Of a DNA stretch of 64,000 nucleotides, positions 25,808-35,364 are shown in pieces. How positions within the stretch are numbered: the first letter of the stretch is position 1; every line of letters begins with the position of its first letter. A program made the position numbers and the translations under genes. The notes below the pieces were generated by a model, which did no database searches, had not been told where the DNA came from, and worked only from the letters and a program-made list of their open reading frames with translations. This stretch comes from Alistipes sp. (GTDB taxonomy: Bacteria; Bacteroidota; Bacteroidia; Bacteroidales; Rikenellaceae): NCBI GenBank assembly GCA_020026415.1, contig JAHHQL010000006.1:1-64000 (forward strand). Reading direction: 5' to 3'.

Positions 25808-27088
25808 TCAGTCCACTTTGATGTCTTTGTTTACGTTTTTCGAACCGATCAGCGCATAGAACAACAGGTAAGCCAGACCTGCGATTACAACCCAGTAACC
25901 TGCCATATAACCTGCCGAGTCCGAAACACCGCCCTGAATTACGGGAAGCACACCGCCACCGCAAACCATGACCATGAAGAAGCCCGAACCCATCGAGGTA
26001 TATTTGCCCAGACCTTCAACAGCGAGGTTGAAGATACCGCCCCACATCACCGAAGTGCAGAGACCGCACAGCGTGAAAAACATCACACTGACAGGTACCG
26101 AAACCAACTCGAAACTCGATCCCGTGAATGCGGGCATCGAAACGATCGTCTCTTTCGAGGAGAAGATTCCGGCAACAACAAACAGGATGGCAACCGTGGC
26201 AACCGTTACCAACTGCCATTTGCTCGATACCTTGCCACCGACCAGACCACCGACCAGACGGCCGATCATCATCAGAAACCAATATGTACCGACCAGCGAA
26301 CCTGCGGCAGCGGCCGACATGCCCATACCGGGAACGGCGGCATCCTGAGCCGATGTGAGGAAAAGGTTCATGAAGTTGGGAATACCCACCTCGATACCTA
26401 CATAGATAAAGATGGCGAGTGCACCCAGACGGAAATGACGGAACGAAAGTGCGCTGTGTTCGTCTTTCTGGTCTTTTTTCTCGGCTTCGGCAAAAGGTTC
26501 GGGGATCTGCATCGAGAACAGCACGATGAATACCACCACGAAGATGCCCATGGCGATAAACAGGGCGGGAGCAGCATCGCTGATGGTAGCCTGTGCGGCG
26601 TTACCCATCAGAGCACCGACCAGAATGGGAACGATGGTCGCCGAGATCGAGTTCAGCGAACCACCGAACTGAATCAGCTGATTACCTTTTTTGCCACCGC
26701 CGCCCAACGTGTTCAGCATGGGGTTTACGACGGTGTTCAGCATACACATCGAGAAACCCGAAATGAATGCACCGGTCAGGTAGATGGCGAAACTGCCGGC
26801 CTGACCCGAAATGTATTGAATACCCACACCGATGAAACCGACGGCAACAGCGGCCAGTGCGGTATTCTTGTAACCGAACTTCTTGAGCATCATACCTGCG
26901 GGAATACCCATCACGGCATAAGCGATGAAGTTGGCAAGATTACCCAACTGCGATGCCCAGTTGGCCACGGCAAACTGGTTCTTGACGATGACACCCAGAG
27001 GATTGGTCAGACCCGTCACAAACGAAATCATCGCAAACAGGCCGAACATCATAATAATGGGTAACGTGTAATTTTTCTTCTGTTCCAT
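25808..27088 (-). CDS. sugar MFS transporter, FucP/GluP-like
   Basis: 426 residues, twelve predicted transmembrane segments. It resembles the fucose/glucose-galactose:H+ symporter family: TNPLGVIVKNQF near the N-terminus, FISGFSMCMLNTVVNPMLNTLGG in the first half, LVGTYWFLMMIGRLVGG and CTSVMWGGIFNLAVEGLG in the second. The substrate (glucose, galactose, fucose or N-acetylglucosamine) cannot be decided by eye. The gene lies 42 bases behind the polyprenyl synthase and may be read from its promoter. Confidence 0.9.
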   Translation of the reverse strand: MEQKKNYTLPIIMMFGLFAMISFVTGLTNPLGVIVKNQFAVANWASQLGNLANFIAYAVMGIPAGMMLKKFGYKNTALAAVAVGFIGVGIQYISGQAGSFAIYLTGAFISGFSMCMLNTVVNPMLNTLGGGGKKGNQLIQFGGSLNSISATIVPILVGALMGNAAQATISDAAPALFIAMGIFVVVFIVLFSMQIPEPFAEAEKKDQKDEHSALSFRHFRLGALAIFIYVGIEVGIPNFMNLFLTSAQDAAVPGMGMSAAAAGSLVGTYWFLMMIGRLVGGLVGGKVSSKWQLVTVATVAILFVVAGIFSSKETIVSMPAFTGSSFELVSVPVSVMFFTLCGLCTSVMWGGIFNLAVEGLGKYTSMGSGFFMVMVCGGGVLPVIQGGVSDSAGYMAGYWVVIAGLAYLLFYALIGSKNVNKDIKVD

Positions 27089-27130
27089 TATAAGATTTAG
27101 TTAAGTTAATAATTGTCGGTTTCAGGTGGT

Positions 27131-28120
27131 TTAGCAGTCGCGCTCGACAATGAACATACACAGGTCGGCCAGAGCCTTCTGCTCGTCCGACTTGTCGTAC
27201 TGCGACAAAATAGCCATGGCGCGGTTCACATACTGCGCCATCACTTCGCGGGCTTCCTTCAGTCCGCCCTCCTCTTCCACGATACGGCGCAACTCATCGA
27301 CCGCCTCGTCACTTTCGCGGCACTCCTTCAGGCGTTCGAGGAGTTTCTTACGACGTTTTTCGTCCGCCTTTTCCAGAACGACGATCAGCGGCAGGGTAAT
27401 TTTACCTTCACGCAGGTCGTTGCAGGCGGGCTTACCCATTTTGGCGTCGGTGCGGTAGTCGAGAATATCGTCCTGAATCTGGAACACCATGCCGAGAGCC
27501 TCGCCCAGACGGCGCATCAGCGCGATCTTGTCGTGGGTGGCACGCACCGCCAGAGCACCTGCCGAAGCACTGATACCCAACAGGCTGGCCGTCTTTTTGT
27601 AGATGACTTCAAAATATTCCTGACGCGAAACATGCTGCTTATCGACGCAGTCGGCCTGCTCGATCTCGCCCTCGCACAGGGTGGCGATCGCACCGCAGAT
27701 GTGGGTCACGAGGTCGAACTGTCCGCTCTGAAGACCGATGTTCAACGTACGCGAAAGAAGGTAATCGCCCAATACGACCGCCTTGTGCGACTGCCATCGG
27801 GCATTGACCGAAGGCTTGCCGCGACGCATGTCCGATTCGTCGATCACGTCGTCGTGAATGAGCGACGAGAGGTGGATCATCTCCACGAGCGTGGCCGCCA
27901 GCGACACACGGCGACCCTGTGCCGTGGCACGGTTCGAGGCATTGAGGACGGCTGCAAGAATCACCAGCAGGGGACGGATGCCTTTTCCGCGGGAGGTCAG
28001 TGCGTAATTGACCATTTCGGAAATCATTCCTCCGTTTGTCGAAAACTGCTGTTCGACAAACTCGTTATAGGCATTCAACTCCGCCTCTACCGGTTTGCGG
28101 ATGCTATCGAGTGTTATCAT
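27131..28120 (-). CDS. polyprenyl diphosphate synthase (octaprenyl type)
   Basis: 329 residues. The two aspartate-rich motifs are present: LIHDDVIDESDMRRG (first) and FQIQDDILDY (second). GKGIRPLL is the IPP-binding region. Makes the long isoprenoid tail, in this setting most likely for menaquinone, linking it to the ubiE/menG gene at 15.1 kb. The start at 28120 (ITLDSIRKPVEAEL) is chosen because upstream in-frame sequence crosses the divergent promoter region. Confidence 0.93.
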   Translation of the reverse strand: MITLDSIRKPVEAELNAYNEFVEQQFSTNGGMISEMVNYALTSRGKGIRPLLVILAAVLNASNRATAQGRRVSLAATLVEMIHLSSLIHDDVIDESDMRRGKPSVNARWQSHKAVVLGDYLLSRTLNIGLQSGQFDLVTHICGAIATLCEGEIEQADCVDKQHVSRQEYFEVIYKKTASLLGISASAGALAVRATHDKIALMRRLGEALGMVFQIQDDILDYRTDAKMGKPACNDLREGKITLPLIVVLEKADEKRRKKLLERLKECRESDEAVDELRRIVEEEGGLKEAREVMAQYVNRAMAILSQYDKSDEQKALADLCMFIVERDC

Positions 28121-28218
28121 ATAAGTATGAAACGAATTTGGGCGGATCGTTTGATGACACCTCAAGAACCGACCCGCACACGGGCGGACTTCAGGGTCAA
28201 GTTTCCGCATATTTTGGG

Positions 28219-28226
28219 CAAAGATA
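28219..28226 (-). promoter_or_regulatory. -7 element for the polyprenyl synthase gene
   Basis: TATCTTTG on the minus strand, about 100 bases upstream of the ATG; divergent from the YfhO promoter. Confidence 0.6.
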
Positions 28227-28269
28227 GTGATTTTTCGGATTCACGCCTCGGTAACTTTAAGATTTTTCG

Positions 28270-28277
28270 TACCTTTG
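28270..28277 (+). promoter_or_regulatory. -7 element of the YfhO-ftsX-uppP-truB-queA unit
   Basis: TACCTTTG, 15 bases before the YfhO ATG. Confidence 0.7.
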
Positions 28278-28292
28278 GGCGATAAATAAACC

Positions 28293-30722
28293 ATGAACAT
28301 GAATTTTTCGAACCTCATACGCCATCCGCTTTTCGAGACACTCGCCGCCCTGCTCTTCTTTTTCGTGGTGAGTACGCTCTACTTTCTGCCCCAGTTTCAG
28401 GGACGGGTACTCCCGCAATCCGACGTAATCCAATACGAGGGTATGACCCGCGACATCAAACAGATGCGTGCGGAACGGGGCGAAGACCCCCAGTGGACGG
28501 GCGGAATGTTTTCGGGGATGCCCGCCTATATGATCAACATCGAATACCCCGCCCAATTGGTCAAGAGAACGGCAGGTCAGATCGTCAAGGCATTGGACAC
28601 TCCCGCGGGATTCGTTTTTTTCGCGATGACCTCGATGTGGATCATGCTTTTGGTGTTCGGCGTAAATCCGTGGATCGGCATCATCGCCGCCACCGCCTAC
28701 GGCCTTTCGACCTATTTTATTCTGATCATCGGTGCGGGACACATCACCAAAATGTGGGCTCTGGTCTATGCACCGCTGATGATCGGCGGTGCACGCATGA
28801 CCCTTTGCGGGAATATGTGGTACGGTGCGGCATTCACCGCCCTTGCCACCTCGCTTGAAATCGGCGCAAACCACCCGCAGATCACCTACTATTTCCTGAT
28901 GGCGATGGCCGCCCTGTGGATCAGCGAGGGCATCGTGGCTTGGAAAGGCAAACAACTGCGCGACTTTAGTAAACGTACCGGACTGCTTGTGACAGCGGGC
29001 ATTCTGGCCGTTGCCTCGAACTTCTCGCCCCTGTGGTACACCGCACAGCACACCCAAGATACGATCCGCGGCGGTTCGGAATTGGCCGAAACCGTCACCA
29101 AGGAGGCTTCGGACGACGGACTCGACCTGCAATATGCCACGGCGTGGAGTTATGGCATCTCCGAAAGTTTCAATATGCTCGTACCCGATCTGATGGGGGC
29201 CGTACCCTTCCCCGCAGACGGACAGACCGCACAATTTCTGAAACGCACGGGAAATCCCGGTTTGGAGCGTTATCTCCCCTCGTATTGGGGCGAACAGCCC
29301 TTCACCGCGGGACCGACCTACCTCGGCGCAACGGCCGTTCTGTTGGCTGCGCTGGGTCTTGCCCTCTTGAAAGGGCGCAGCAAATGGTGGCTCTTGGGCA
29401 TCAGCATTCTGATGATCCTTTTGGCGTGGGGACACCACCTGATGTGGTTCACCGAACTGGCCTTCGATCTTTTGCCCGGATACAACAAATTCCGCACGGT
29501 GTCGATGACCCTTGTGGTCGTACAGTGGACGGTACCCCTGCTCGGTGCGCTTTTCCTCATGCGCCTGTGGAAAGGCGAAATCTCGCGCAAAGAGTTGCGT
29601 AAGCCGCTCCTGATCGTCACGGGCATTGTCGGAGGGCTCTGCTTGGCATTTGCCCTCTTCGGCAGTGCGATTTTCGATTTCGGAGCGAATGCAACCTTCG
29701 ACTACATCTCCTCGACGCTGACCAACAACGCCGATGCCGCCACCGCCATCACCGATGCCATGACCGCCGACCGCGCCGCCATGCTCTCCGCCGATGCGTG
29801 GCGTTCACTCGCCTTCATCCTCCTGACTGCCGCAGCCGTATGGCTCTTTACGCTGGAACGCATCTCGAAGATCATCCCGACCCTCGCGTTGATCGCCCTT
29901 GTTACCCTTGATCTTACGGTGGTCGATCGCCGTTTCCTTTCGGCGAAGGATTTTGTTTCGCCCCGCACCACACAGGTACAACCCACCCCTGCCGATCTTC
30001 AGATTCTGAAAGACAAAGATCCGGGGTATCGTGTCGTGAACCTTGCCACGGGCAACCCCTTCAACGATGCGACGACCTCCTATTTCCACCGCTCGATCGG
30101 CGGTTACCACGGCGCGAAACTCGCCCGTTATCAGGACTTGATCGACCGCTACCTCAGTTCGATGAACATGGAGATTTACGCCATGCTCAACACACGCTAT
30201 GCGATCATCCCCGACGAAAAGGGCAATCCGATGGTCGAGCCGCTCTCCGCCCCCAACGGCGCGGCTTGGTTTGTCGAGCACATTGCCGACGTGAAGACCC
30301 CCCGCGAGGAAATCGACCGTTTGGGCGAGATCGACACCAAAACGACCGCCGTGGTGCGTGACGGCAACCGTTTCACGAAATTCGGTCGGGGCGACATCCG
30401 TCTGACGGACTATCGCCCCAACTACCTGCGCTACGAATATTCGCTCGACGAGGACGGATTCGCCGTCTTCTCGGAGATCTACTACGACAAGGGCTGGAAG
30501 GCCTATATCGACGGCCGGGAAGCCCCCTATGTGCGTGCCGATTATGTTCTGCGCGCCATGGAACTACCCCGCGGATCGCACGTGGTCGAATGGCGATTCC
30601 GCGCCCCCCATTGGGATGCGGTCGAGTGGGTGACGGGCATTGCCTCCGTCCTCGTGCTGGTTGCCGCGGCGGCGGCACTCGTAACGGCTCTTCGCCCGGT
30701 GTCGAAGCGTAAAAATTCTTAA
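28293..30722 (+). CDS. YfhO family membrane protein
   Basis: 809 residues with about twelve transmembrane segments in the first 540 residues, arranged like GT-C glycosyltransferases, then a soluble C-terminal part with a final transmembrane segment. The N-terminal loop (QFQGRVLPQSDVIQYEGM, WTGGMFSGMPAY) carries acidic residues typical of this fold. YfhO proteins of Gram-positive bacteria act in glycosylation of lipoteichoic acid; the Bacteroidota members are uncharacterised to my knowledge. ftsX begins 5 bases after its stop. Confidence 0.88.
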   Translation: MNMNFSNLIRHPLFETLAALLFFFVVSTLYFLPQFQGRVLPQSDVIQYEGMTRDIKQMRAERGEDPQWTGGMFSGMPAYMINIEYPAQLVKRTAGQIVKALDTPAGFVFFAMTSMWIMLLVFGVNPWIGIIAATAYGLSTYFILIIGAGHITKMWALVYAPLMIGGARMTLCGNMWYGAAFTALATSLEIGANHPQITYYFLMAMAALWISEGIVAWKGKQLRDFSKRTGLLVTAGILAVASNFSPLWYTAQHTQDTIRGGSELAETVTKEASDDGLDLQYATAWSYGISESFNMLVPDLMGAVPFPADGQTAQFLKRTGNPGLERYLPSYWGEQPFTAGPTYLGATAVLLAALGLALLKGRSKWWLLGISILMILLAWGHHLMWFTELAFDLLPGYNKFRTVSMTLVVVQWTVPLLGALFLMRLWKGEISRKELRKPLLIVTGIVGGLCLAFALFGSAIFDFGANATFDYISSTLTNNADAATAITDAMTADRAAMLSADAWRSLAFILLTAAAVWLFTLERISKIIPTLALIALVTLDLTVVDRRFLSAKDFVSPRTTQVQPTPADLQILKDKDPGYRVVNLATGNPFNDATTSYFHRSIGGYHGAKLARYQDLIDRYLSSMNMEIYAMLNTRYAIIPDEKGNPMVEPLSAPNGAAWFVEHIADVKTPREEIDRLGEIDTKTTAVVRDGNRFTKFGRGDIRLTDYRPNYLRYEYSLDEDGFAVFSEIYYDKGWKAYIDGREAPYVRADYVLRAMELPRGSHVVEWRFRAPHWDAVEWVTGIASVLVLVAAAAALVTALRPVSKRKNS

Positions 30723-30727
30723 ATAAG

Positions 30728-31609
30728 ATGAAAGACGACAAACGACTCAAACGGAAAGTACGCAATTCGTACTTCGTATCGACCATCAGCATTGCGCTGG
30801 TGTTGTTTCTGCTCGGTTCGGTGGGCTATCTGATGGCGGCCGCCATGAATGTGGCAGGAACGCTTCAGGAGAGCATCTCGGTGACCGTCGAACTGAAAAA
30901 CGACCTTACCGAAAAGCAACGCGAACACATCGCCAAAAAACTCTCCGACGAGGCGATCGTGCGTACGATCGCCTTCCAGACGAAGGACGAAAAACTCCAG
31001 AACGAGGAGTTCCGCAAGATCTTCGACAGCGAAATCGAGGAGACGCTGGGCGAAAACCCGCTGATGGATTCATTCGAGGTGACTTTGTCGCAGTTGTCGT
31101 CCGACAAACTCGCTCTCGATGCGTTCATCTCCTTCGCCAAGAACCTCGACGGCGTGAGCCATGTGTCGTTCCCGCGTCAGATGGCCGAACAACTCCACGC
31201 CACGGTCAATAAGATCCGTCTGATCCTGTTCCTGTTCGGCGGGTCGCTGTTGATCATCTCGCTGATCCTTCTGAACAACACGGTGCGTCTTGCGATCTTC
31301 TCGAAACGCTATCTGATCAACACCATGAAATTGGTCGGTGCCACCAAATGGTTCATCATGCGTCCGTTCCTCGTGAGCAGCATCTGGCAGGGCTTGGGTG
31401 CGGGCATCTGTGCCTCGGTACTCTTCGCGCTCGCCGTATTCGGCCTCAACGAATCCGTCCCCGAACTTTTGACCTTCGCCTCCACGACAAAAGTCGCCGT
31501 GATCCTCGGCACGATGATCGGCGGCGGTATTCTGATCTCGATGCTCTTCACCTACATCGCCGTCAGCAAATTCGTCAATATGACCTCCAACAAAATTTAT
31601 CTTTATTAA
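30728..31609 (+). CDS. ftsX: cell division protein FtsX
   Basis: 293 residues. Cytoplasmic N-terminus, one transmembrane segment (residues about 17-40), a periplasmic loop of about 130 residues, then three transmembrane segments with the FtsX signature (ISLILLNNTVRLAIFSKRY, MKLVGATKWFIMRPF). FtsEX relays ATP hydrolysis to wall hydrolases at the septum. ftsE is not next to it. It is followed by DUF3098 and uppP, so it is in a wall-synthesis operon. Confidence 0.95.
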   Translation: MKDDKRLKRKVRNSYFVSTISIALVLFLLGSVGYLMAAAMNVAGTLQESISVTVELKNDLTEKQREHIAKKLSDEAIVRTIAFQTKDEKLQNEEFRKIFDSEIEETLGENPLMDSFEVTLSQLSSDKLALDAFISFAKNLDGVSHVSFPRQMAEQLHATVNKIRLILFLFGGSLLIISLILLNNTVRLAIFSKRYLINTMKLVGATKWFIMRPFLVSSIWQGLGAGICASVLFALAVFGLNESVPELLTFASTTKVAVILGTMIGGGILISMLFTYIAVSKFVNMTSNKIYLY

Positions 31610-31612
31610 AAT

Positions 31613-31864
31613 ATGTCAAACGAAACGAACAACCCCCAAAATAATTCGCGTCTTCCGCTCTCCAAACGCAACTACCAGATTCTCTGCATCGGTTTTGCAG
31701 TGATACTCTTGGGTTTCATTCTCATGGTCGGTGGCAGCAGCGACTCGCCCGACGAATTTAACTACGCCATGTTCTCGTGGCGCAGAATCACGCTTGCGCC
31801 CATTCTCGTAATCGGCGGATTCGTCATCGAGATCTGCGGAATCATGAAACGATTCGACAAATAA
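31613..31864 (+). CDS. DUF3098 small membrane protein
   Basis: 83 residues with two transmembrane hairpin segments (about 23-40 and 60-76) separated by a short loop containing SDSPDEFNYAMFSWRR. DUF3098 genes commonly sit directly after ftsX in Bacteroidota. No function is known to me. It begins 3 bases after ftsX and ends 12 bases before uppP, so it is surely part of the operon. Confidence 0.9.
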   Translation: MSNETNNPQNNSRLPLSKRNYQILCIGFAVILLGFILMVGGSSDSPDEFNYAMFSWRRITLAPILVIGGFVIEICGIMKRFDK

Positions 31865-31876
31865 AACATAGAGCAA

Positions 31877-32674
31877 ATGGATATTCTTGAAGCCATCATC
31901 CTCGGTATCGTACAGGGGCTCACGGAGTTCCTGCCCGTATCGAGCAGCGGACACCTCCAGATCGCCAAGGCGTTGATGGGTGTGGAACTCGAAGAGAACC
32001 TTACGTTCGACGTGGTACTCCACGTCGCCACCGTCCTTTCGACGATCGTCATCCTCTGGTCGGAGATCCGCAAGATCCTTGCAGGTCTTTTCTCCCGAAA
32101 ATTCAACGACGAACAGGCCTATGTGCTGAAAATCATCCTTTCGATGATCCCCATCGGCATCGTGGGATTCGCCTTCGAGGACAGCCTCAACGAAATGTTG
32201 AGCAAACCCTATATTCTGGTCATTGTCGGTTGCATGTTGCTCCTGACCGCCGCCCTTCTGGCCTTTGCCTACTACGCCCGTCCCCGCATCAAGGAACAGA
32301 TTTCCTACCGCGATGCCTTTATCATCGGTATCGCGCAGTCGATTGCCGCCATGCCCGGTCTGTCGCGTTCGGGTTCGACCATCGCAACGGGTCTTCTGCT
32401 CGGCAACAAAAAGGAATCGACCGCCCGGTTCTCGTTCCTGATGGTACTCGCCCCGATCCTCGGCAAGATGTTCCTCGACGTCATCGGCGGCGAATTTACC
32501 GACGGAAGCGAAATCCCCACCCTTTCGTTCATCGCGGGATTCATCGCATCGTTTGTCACAGGCTGTCTGGCCTGCAAGTTCATGATCGAGATCGTCAAGC
32601 GCGGCAAACTCATCTGGTTCGCCGCCTACTGCCTCGTGGCAGGCGCAGTCTCCATCGCAAGTTACATCCTCTAA
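31877..32674 (+). CDS. uppP: undecaprenyl-diphosphatase UppP (BacA)
   Basis: 265 residues, eight or more hydrophobic segments. The two active-site regions are EFLPVSSSGHL near the N-terminus and PGLSRSGSTIATG in the middle. Recycles undecaprenyl diphosphate to the monophosphate carrier used for peptidoglycan and surface polysaccharides; its loss or excess changes bacitracin sensitivity in other bacteria. Lies between DUF3098 and truB. Confidence 0.97.
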   Translation: MDILEAIILGIVQGLTEFLPVSSSGHLQIAKALMGVELEENLTFDVVLHVATVLSTIVILWSEIRKILAGLFSRKFNDEQAYVLKIILSMIPIGIVGFAFEDSLNEMLSKPYILVIVGCMLLLTAALLAFAYYARPRIKEQISYRDAFIIGIAQSIAAMPGLSRSGSTIATGLLLGNKKESTARFSFLMVLAPILGKMFLDVIGGEFTDGSEIPTLSFIAGFIASFVTGCLACKFMIEIVKRGKLIWFAAYCLVAGAVSIASYIL

Positions 32675-32684
32675 ACCCCATCGA

Positions 32685-33401
32685 ATGGCATTTACGGAAA
32701 ACCTTTCGGGCATCAATTTTGAAGAAGGCTACATCGCCGTTCTGGACAAGCCTCTGGAGTGGACGTCGGCCGACGTCGTGCGCAAAGTGAAATTCACACT
32801 CCGCAAAAAAGGCTACAAAAAAATCAAAGTCGGTCATGCCGGCACGCTCGACCCTCTCGCAACGGGCATCCTTCTGATCTGCATAGGGCGTGCCACCAAG
32901 ATGGCGGATTCGCTGCAAGCCGAAGAAAAAGAATACGTTACGGACATCCGTCTGGGTGCCACCACCCCAAGTTTCGATCTGGAGCATCCGATTGACAAGA
33001 CCTATCCGTGGGAACACATCACCCGCCAAAAGGTCGATGAGGCATTGGAGCGTCTTTCGGGCGAACGTCTTCAGACCCCGCCGATCTATTCCGCGAAGAA
33101 GATCGAGGGTCTGCGTGCCTACGAACTGGCACGTGCAGGCGAGGAAGTCGAATTGAAACGCTCGCTGATCACCATCCACGAAATGGAGGTGCTCAAGTGC
33201 GACCTTCCCCGCCTCCGCCTCCGCGTCCGCTGCTCGAAGGGCACCTACATCCGTTCGCTCGCCCAAGAGATCGGCGAGGAATTGCAGAGCGGCGCACACC
33301 TCACCTCGCTGCGCCGTACCCGCAGCGGCGGATTCACGGTCGAAAATGCTTGGCAGTTAGACGATTTTTTGGAAAATCTTCAGTCGATTGAAACAAAATA
33401 G
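32685..33401 (+). CDS. truB: tRNA pseudouridine(55) synthase TruB
   Basis: 238 residues. The catalytic Asp is in GHAGTLDPLATG (Asp56), and RATKMADSLQAEEKEY and PPIYSAKKIEGLRAYELAR are further family motifs. The protein is shorter than E. coli TruB (314) and ends after the catalytic domain, without a full PUA domain, as is usual in Bacteroidota. It starts 10 bases after uppP. Confidence 0.97.
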   Translation: MAFTENLSGINFEEGYIAVLDKPLEWTSADVVRKVKFTLRKKGYKKIKVGHAGTLDPLATGILLICIGRATKMADSLQAEEKEYVTDIRLGATTPSFDLEHPIDKTYPWEHITRQKVDEALERLSGERLQTPPIYSAKKIEGLRAYELARAGEEVELKRSLITIHEMEVLKCDLPRLRLRVRCSKGTYIRSLAQEIGEELQSGAHLTSLRRTRSGGFTVENAWQLDDFLENLQSIETK

Positions 33402-33467
33402 AAAAATTTGCGTATATAATTTAATATGTCATTATTCTATACTTCGCAGTTATCGACTCAGAGTGCT

Positions 33468-34517
33468 ATGAAACTTTCACAGTACGGCTACGATTTCACG
33501 CCTGAGATGTTGGCCAAATATCCGGCTGAAAATCGCGACGAGTCACGTTTGATGGTGGTCAATCGCGCCACCGGCAAAATCGAGCATCGTATCTTCAAGG
33601 ACATCCTTGATTATTTCGACGAGAAAGACCTCTTCGTGTTCAACAACACGAAAGTATTCCCCGCCCGTCTCTACGGCAACAAGGAGAAAACCGGCGCGGA
33701 AATCGAAATCTTCTTACTGAGGGAACTCAACCGCGAATTACGTCTGTGGGACGTGCTGGTTGATCCTGCCCGCAAGATCCGTATCGGCAACAAACTCTAT
33801 TTCGGAGACGACGATCTGATGGTCGCCGAGGTCATCGACAACACCACCTCGCGCGGTCGTACGTTGCGTTTCCTGTTCGACGGATCGTACGAGGAGTTCA
33901 AGAAGGCACTGTTCGCCCTCGGTGAAACGCCCCTTCCCAAATGGGTGCGCCCGAAAGTCGAACCGGAAGATGCCGAGCGTTATCAGACGATCTTCGCCTC
34001 GGAAGAGGGTGCCGTAGCCGCTCCGACAGCCGGCATGCACTTCTCGAAGCACCTGCTCAAACGTATGGAAATCAAAGGCGTGGAGAGTACATTCATCACG
34101 CTTCATATGGGTCTCGGCAACTTCCGCACGGTCGATGTCGAGGATCTCTCGAAGCACAAAATGGATTCCGAACAATATTTCGTCACCGAAGAAGCCGCCC
34201 TGAAGGTCAATCAGACCAAACGCGACGGCCATAAAATCGTGTCGATCGGCACGACCGTCATGCGCACGCTCGAAACGGCCGTTTCGACCCACGGCATGAT
34301 CACCCCGCAGGAGGGCTGGACCAACAAGTTCATCTTCTCCCCCTACGAATTTTCGGTGGCCGATGCAATGGTTTCGAACTTTCACCTCCCCTACTCGACC
34401 CAACTGATGATGGTTGCGGCGTTCGGAGGCTACGAATTGGTCATGCAAGCCTACAAGATCGCCAAGGAAGAAGGCTACCGTTTCGGTACTTACGGCGATG
34501 CAATGCTGATTCTTTAA
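33468..34517 (+). CDS. queA: tRNA preQ1(34) S-adenosylmethionine ribosyltransferase-isomerase QueA
   Basis: 349 residues from the ATG at 33468, which gives the family N-terminus (MKLSQYGYDF...). An in-frame ATG at 33426 would add 14 residues that match nothing; it cannot be excluded. Motifs: YPAENRDESRLMV, FVFNNTKVFPARLYG, GAVAAPTAGMHFS, TLHMGLGNFRTV and VADAMVSNFHLP. Converts preQ1 in tRNA to epoxyqueuosine. Other queuosine genes are not in the window. Last gene of the YfhO-queA unit. Confidence 0.96.
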   Translation: MKLSQYGYDFTPEMLAKYPAENRDESRLMVVNRATGKIEHRIFKDILDYFDEKDLFVFNNTKVFPARLYGNKEKTGAEIEIFLLRELNRELRLWDVLVDPARKIRIGNKLYFGDDDLMVAEVIDNTTSRGRTLRFLFDGSYEEFKKALFALGETPLPKWVRPKVEPEDAERYQTIFASEEGAVAAPTAGMHFSKHLLKRMEIKGVESTFITLHMGLGNFRTVDVEDLSKHKMDSEQYFVTEEAALKVNQTKRDGHKIVSIGTTVMRTLETAVSTHGMITPQEGWTNKFIFSPYEFSVADAMVSNFHLPYSTQLMMVAAFGGYELVMQAYKIAKEEGYRFGTYGDAMLIL

Positions 34518-34528
34518 GAAATTTTTCG

Positions 34529-34536
34529 TACCTTTG
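34529..34536 (+). promoter_or_regulatory. -7 element of the GT5-like gene
   Basis: TACCTTTG, 21 bases before the ATG at 34558. Confidence 0.7.
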
Positions 34537-34557
34537 TAAAAACAAACAAATACAACC

Positions 34558-35364
34558 ATGGCTAGCAAGATACTTTACGTATGTCAACAAATCACGCCTT
34601 ATCTCGACGAAAGTGAGGCGTCGAGCACTTGTCGCATGCTGGCACAGGCGATGCAGGAACGTGGCAACGAGATTCGTACGTTTATGCCCCGTTACGGTTG
34701 CATCAACGAACGAAGACACCAACTCCACGAAGTCATCCGCCTGTCGGGCATGAACCTTATCATCGACGATAACGACCACCAGCTCATTATCAAGGTAGCC
34801 TCCATTCCGGCTGCCCGTGTTCAGGTTTATTTCATCGACAACGACGACTACTTCTCGCGCAAGGCCGTACTGCACGACACCGAAGGCAAGTTCTTCGAGG
34901 ATAACGACGAACGCGCCATCTTCTTTGCACGCGGCGTGCTGGAGACCGTCAAGAAACTGCGTTGGCAACCCACCATCGTGCATTGTCACGGATGGTTCTC
35001 GGCCGTCACGCCGATCTATCTGAAAAAGATGTTCGCCGACGACCCCAATTTCAAGAATGTCAAAATCGTACTCTCGCTCTACGACGACAAGTTCGAGGGC
35101 GAGTTGAGCAGCGATTTCCGCAAGACCATCACCGCCGAGGGGATGACCGACAAAAACATTGATTTATTGGATCACCCCTCATACGAAAACGTCTATCGCT
35201 TCGTTATGCAGTATGTCGATGGAGTGGTCGTCGCTTCGGAGAAAGCCGACGAAGAGGTGATCCGCATCGCCCGCGAATGTGGCAAACCGGTGCTCGATTA
35301 CCAGTCGCCCTCCGCGGAAGACTTTTTCGATAATTACTCGCGATTCTATGAAGCCATTCAATAA
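34558..35364 (+). CDS. glycogen/starch synthase-like protein, GT5 N-terminal domain only
   Basis: 268 residues. The sequence follows the N-terminal Rossmann domain of GT5 glycogen synthases (KILYVCQQITPYLDESEASSTCRMLAQAM at the start, VHCHGWFSAVTPIYLK in the middle). The second, nucleotide-sugar-binding domain of the normal roughly 470-residue enzyme is absent. The usual N-terminal KxGG is replaced by DESEASS. It probably cannot work as a classical glycogen synthase by itself. The stop overlaps the DUF4270 gene by 17 bases; the same pair is, as far as I recall, common in Bacteroidales, so the short form is not a local truncation. Confidence 0.85.
   Translation: MASKILYVCQQITPYLDESEASSTCRMLAQAMQERGNEIRTFMPRYGCINERRHQLHEVIRLSGMNLIIDDNDHQLIIKVASIPAARVQVYFIDNDDYFSRKAVLHDTEGKFFEDNDERAIFFARGVLETVKKLRWQPTIVHCHGWFSAVTPIYLKKMFADDPNFKNVKIVLSLYDDKFEGELSSDFRKTITAEGMTDKNIDLLDHPSYENVYRFVMQYVDGVVVASEKADEEVIRIARECGKPVLDYQSPSAEDFFDNYSRFYEAIQ

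Noticed and set aside
28121..28276. N-terminal extension of the polyprenyl synthase frame and a short plus ORF opposite it
   Set aside because: The region is a divergent promoter with two TAnnTTTG elements.
33426..33467. Earlier in-frame ATG for queA
   Set aside because: Adds 14 residues absent from the family N-terminus; kept only as an alternative start.
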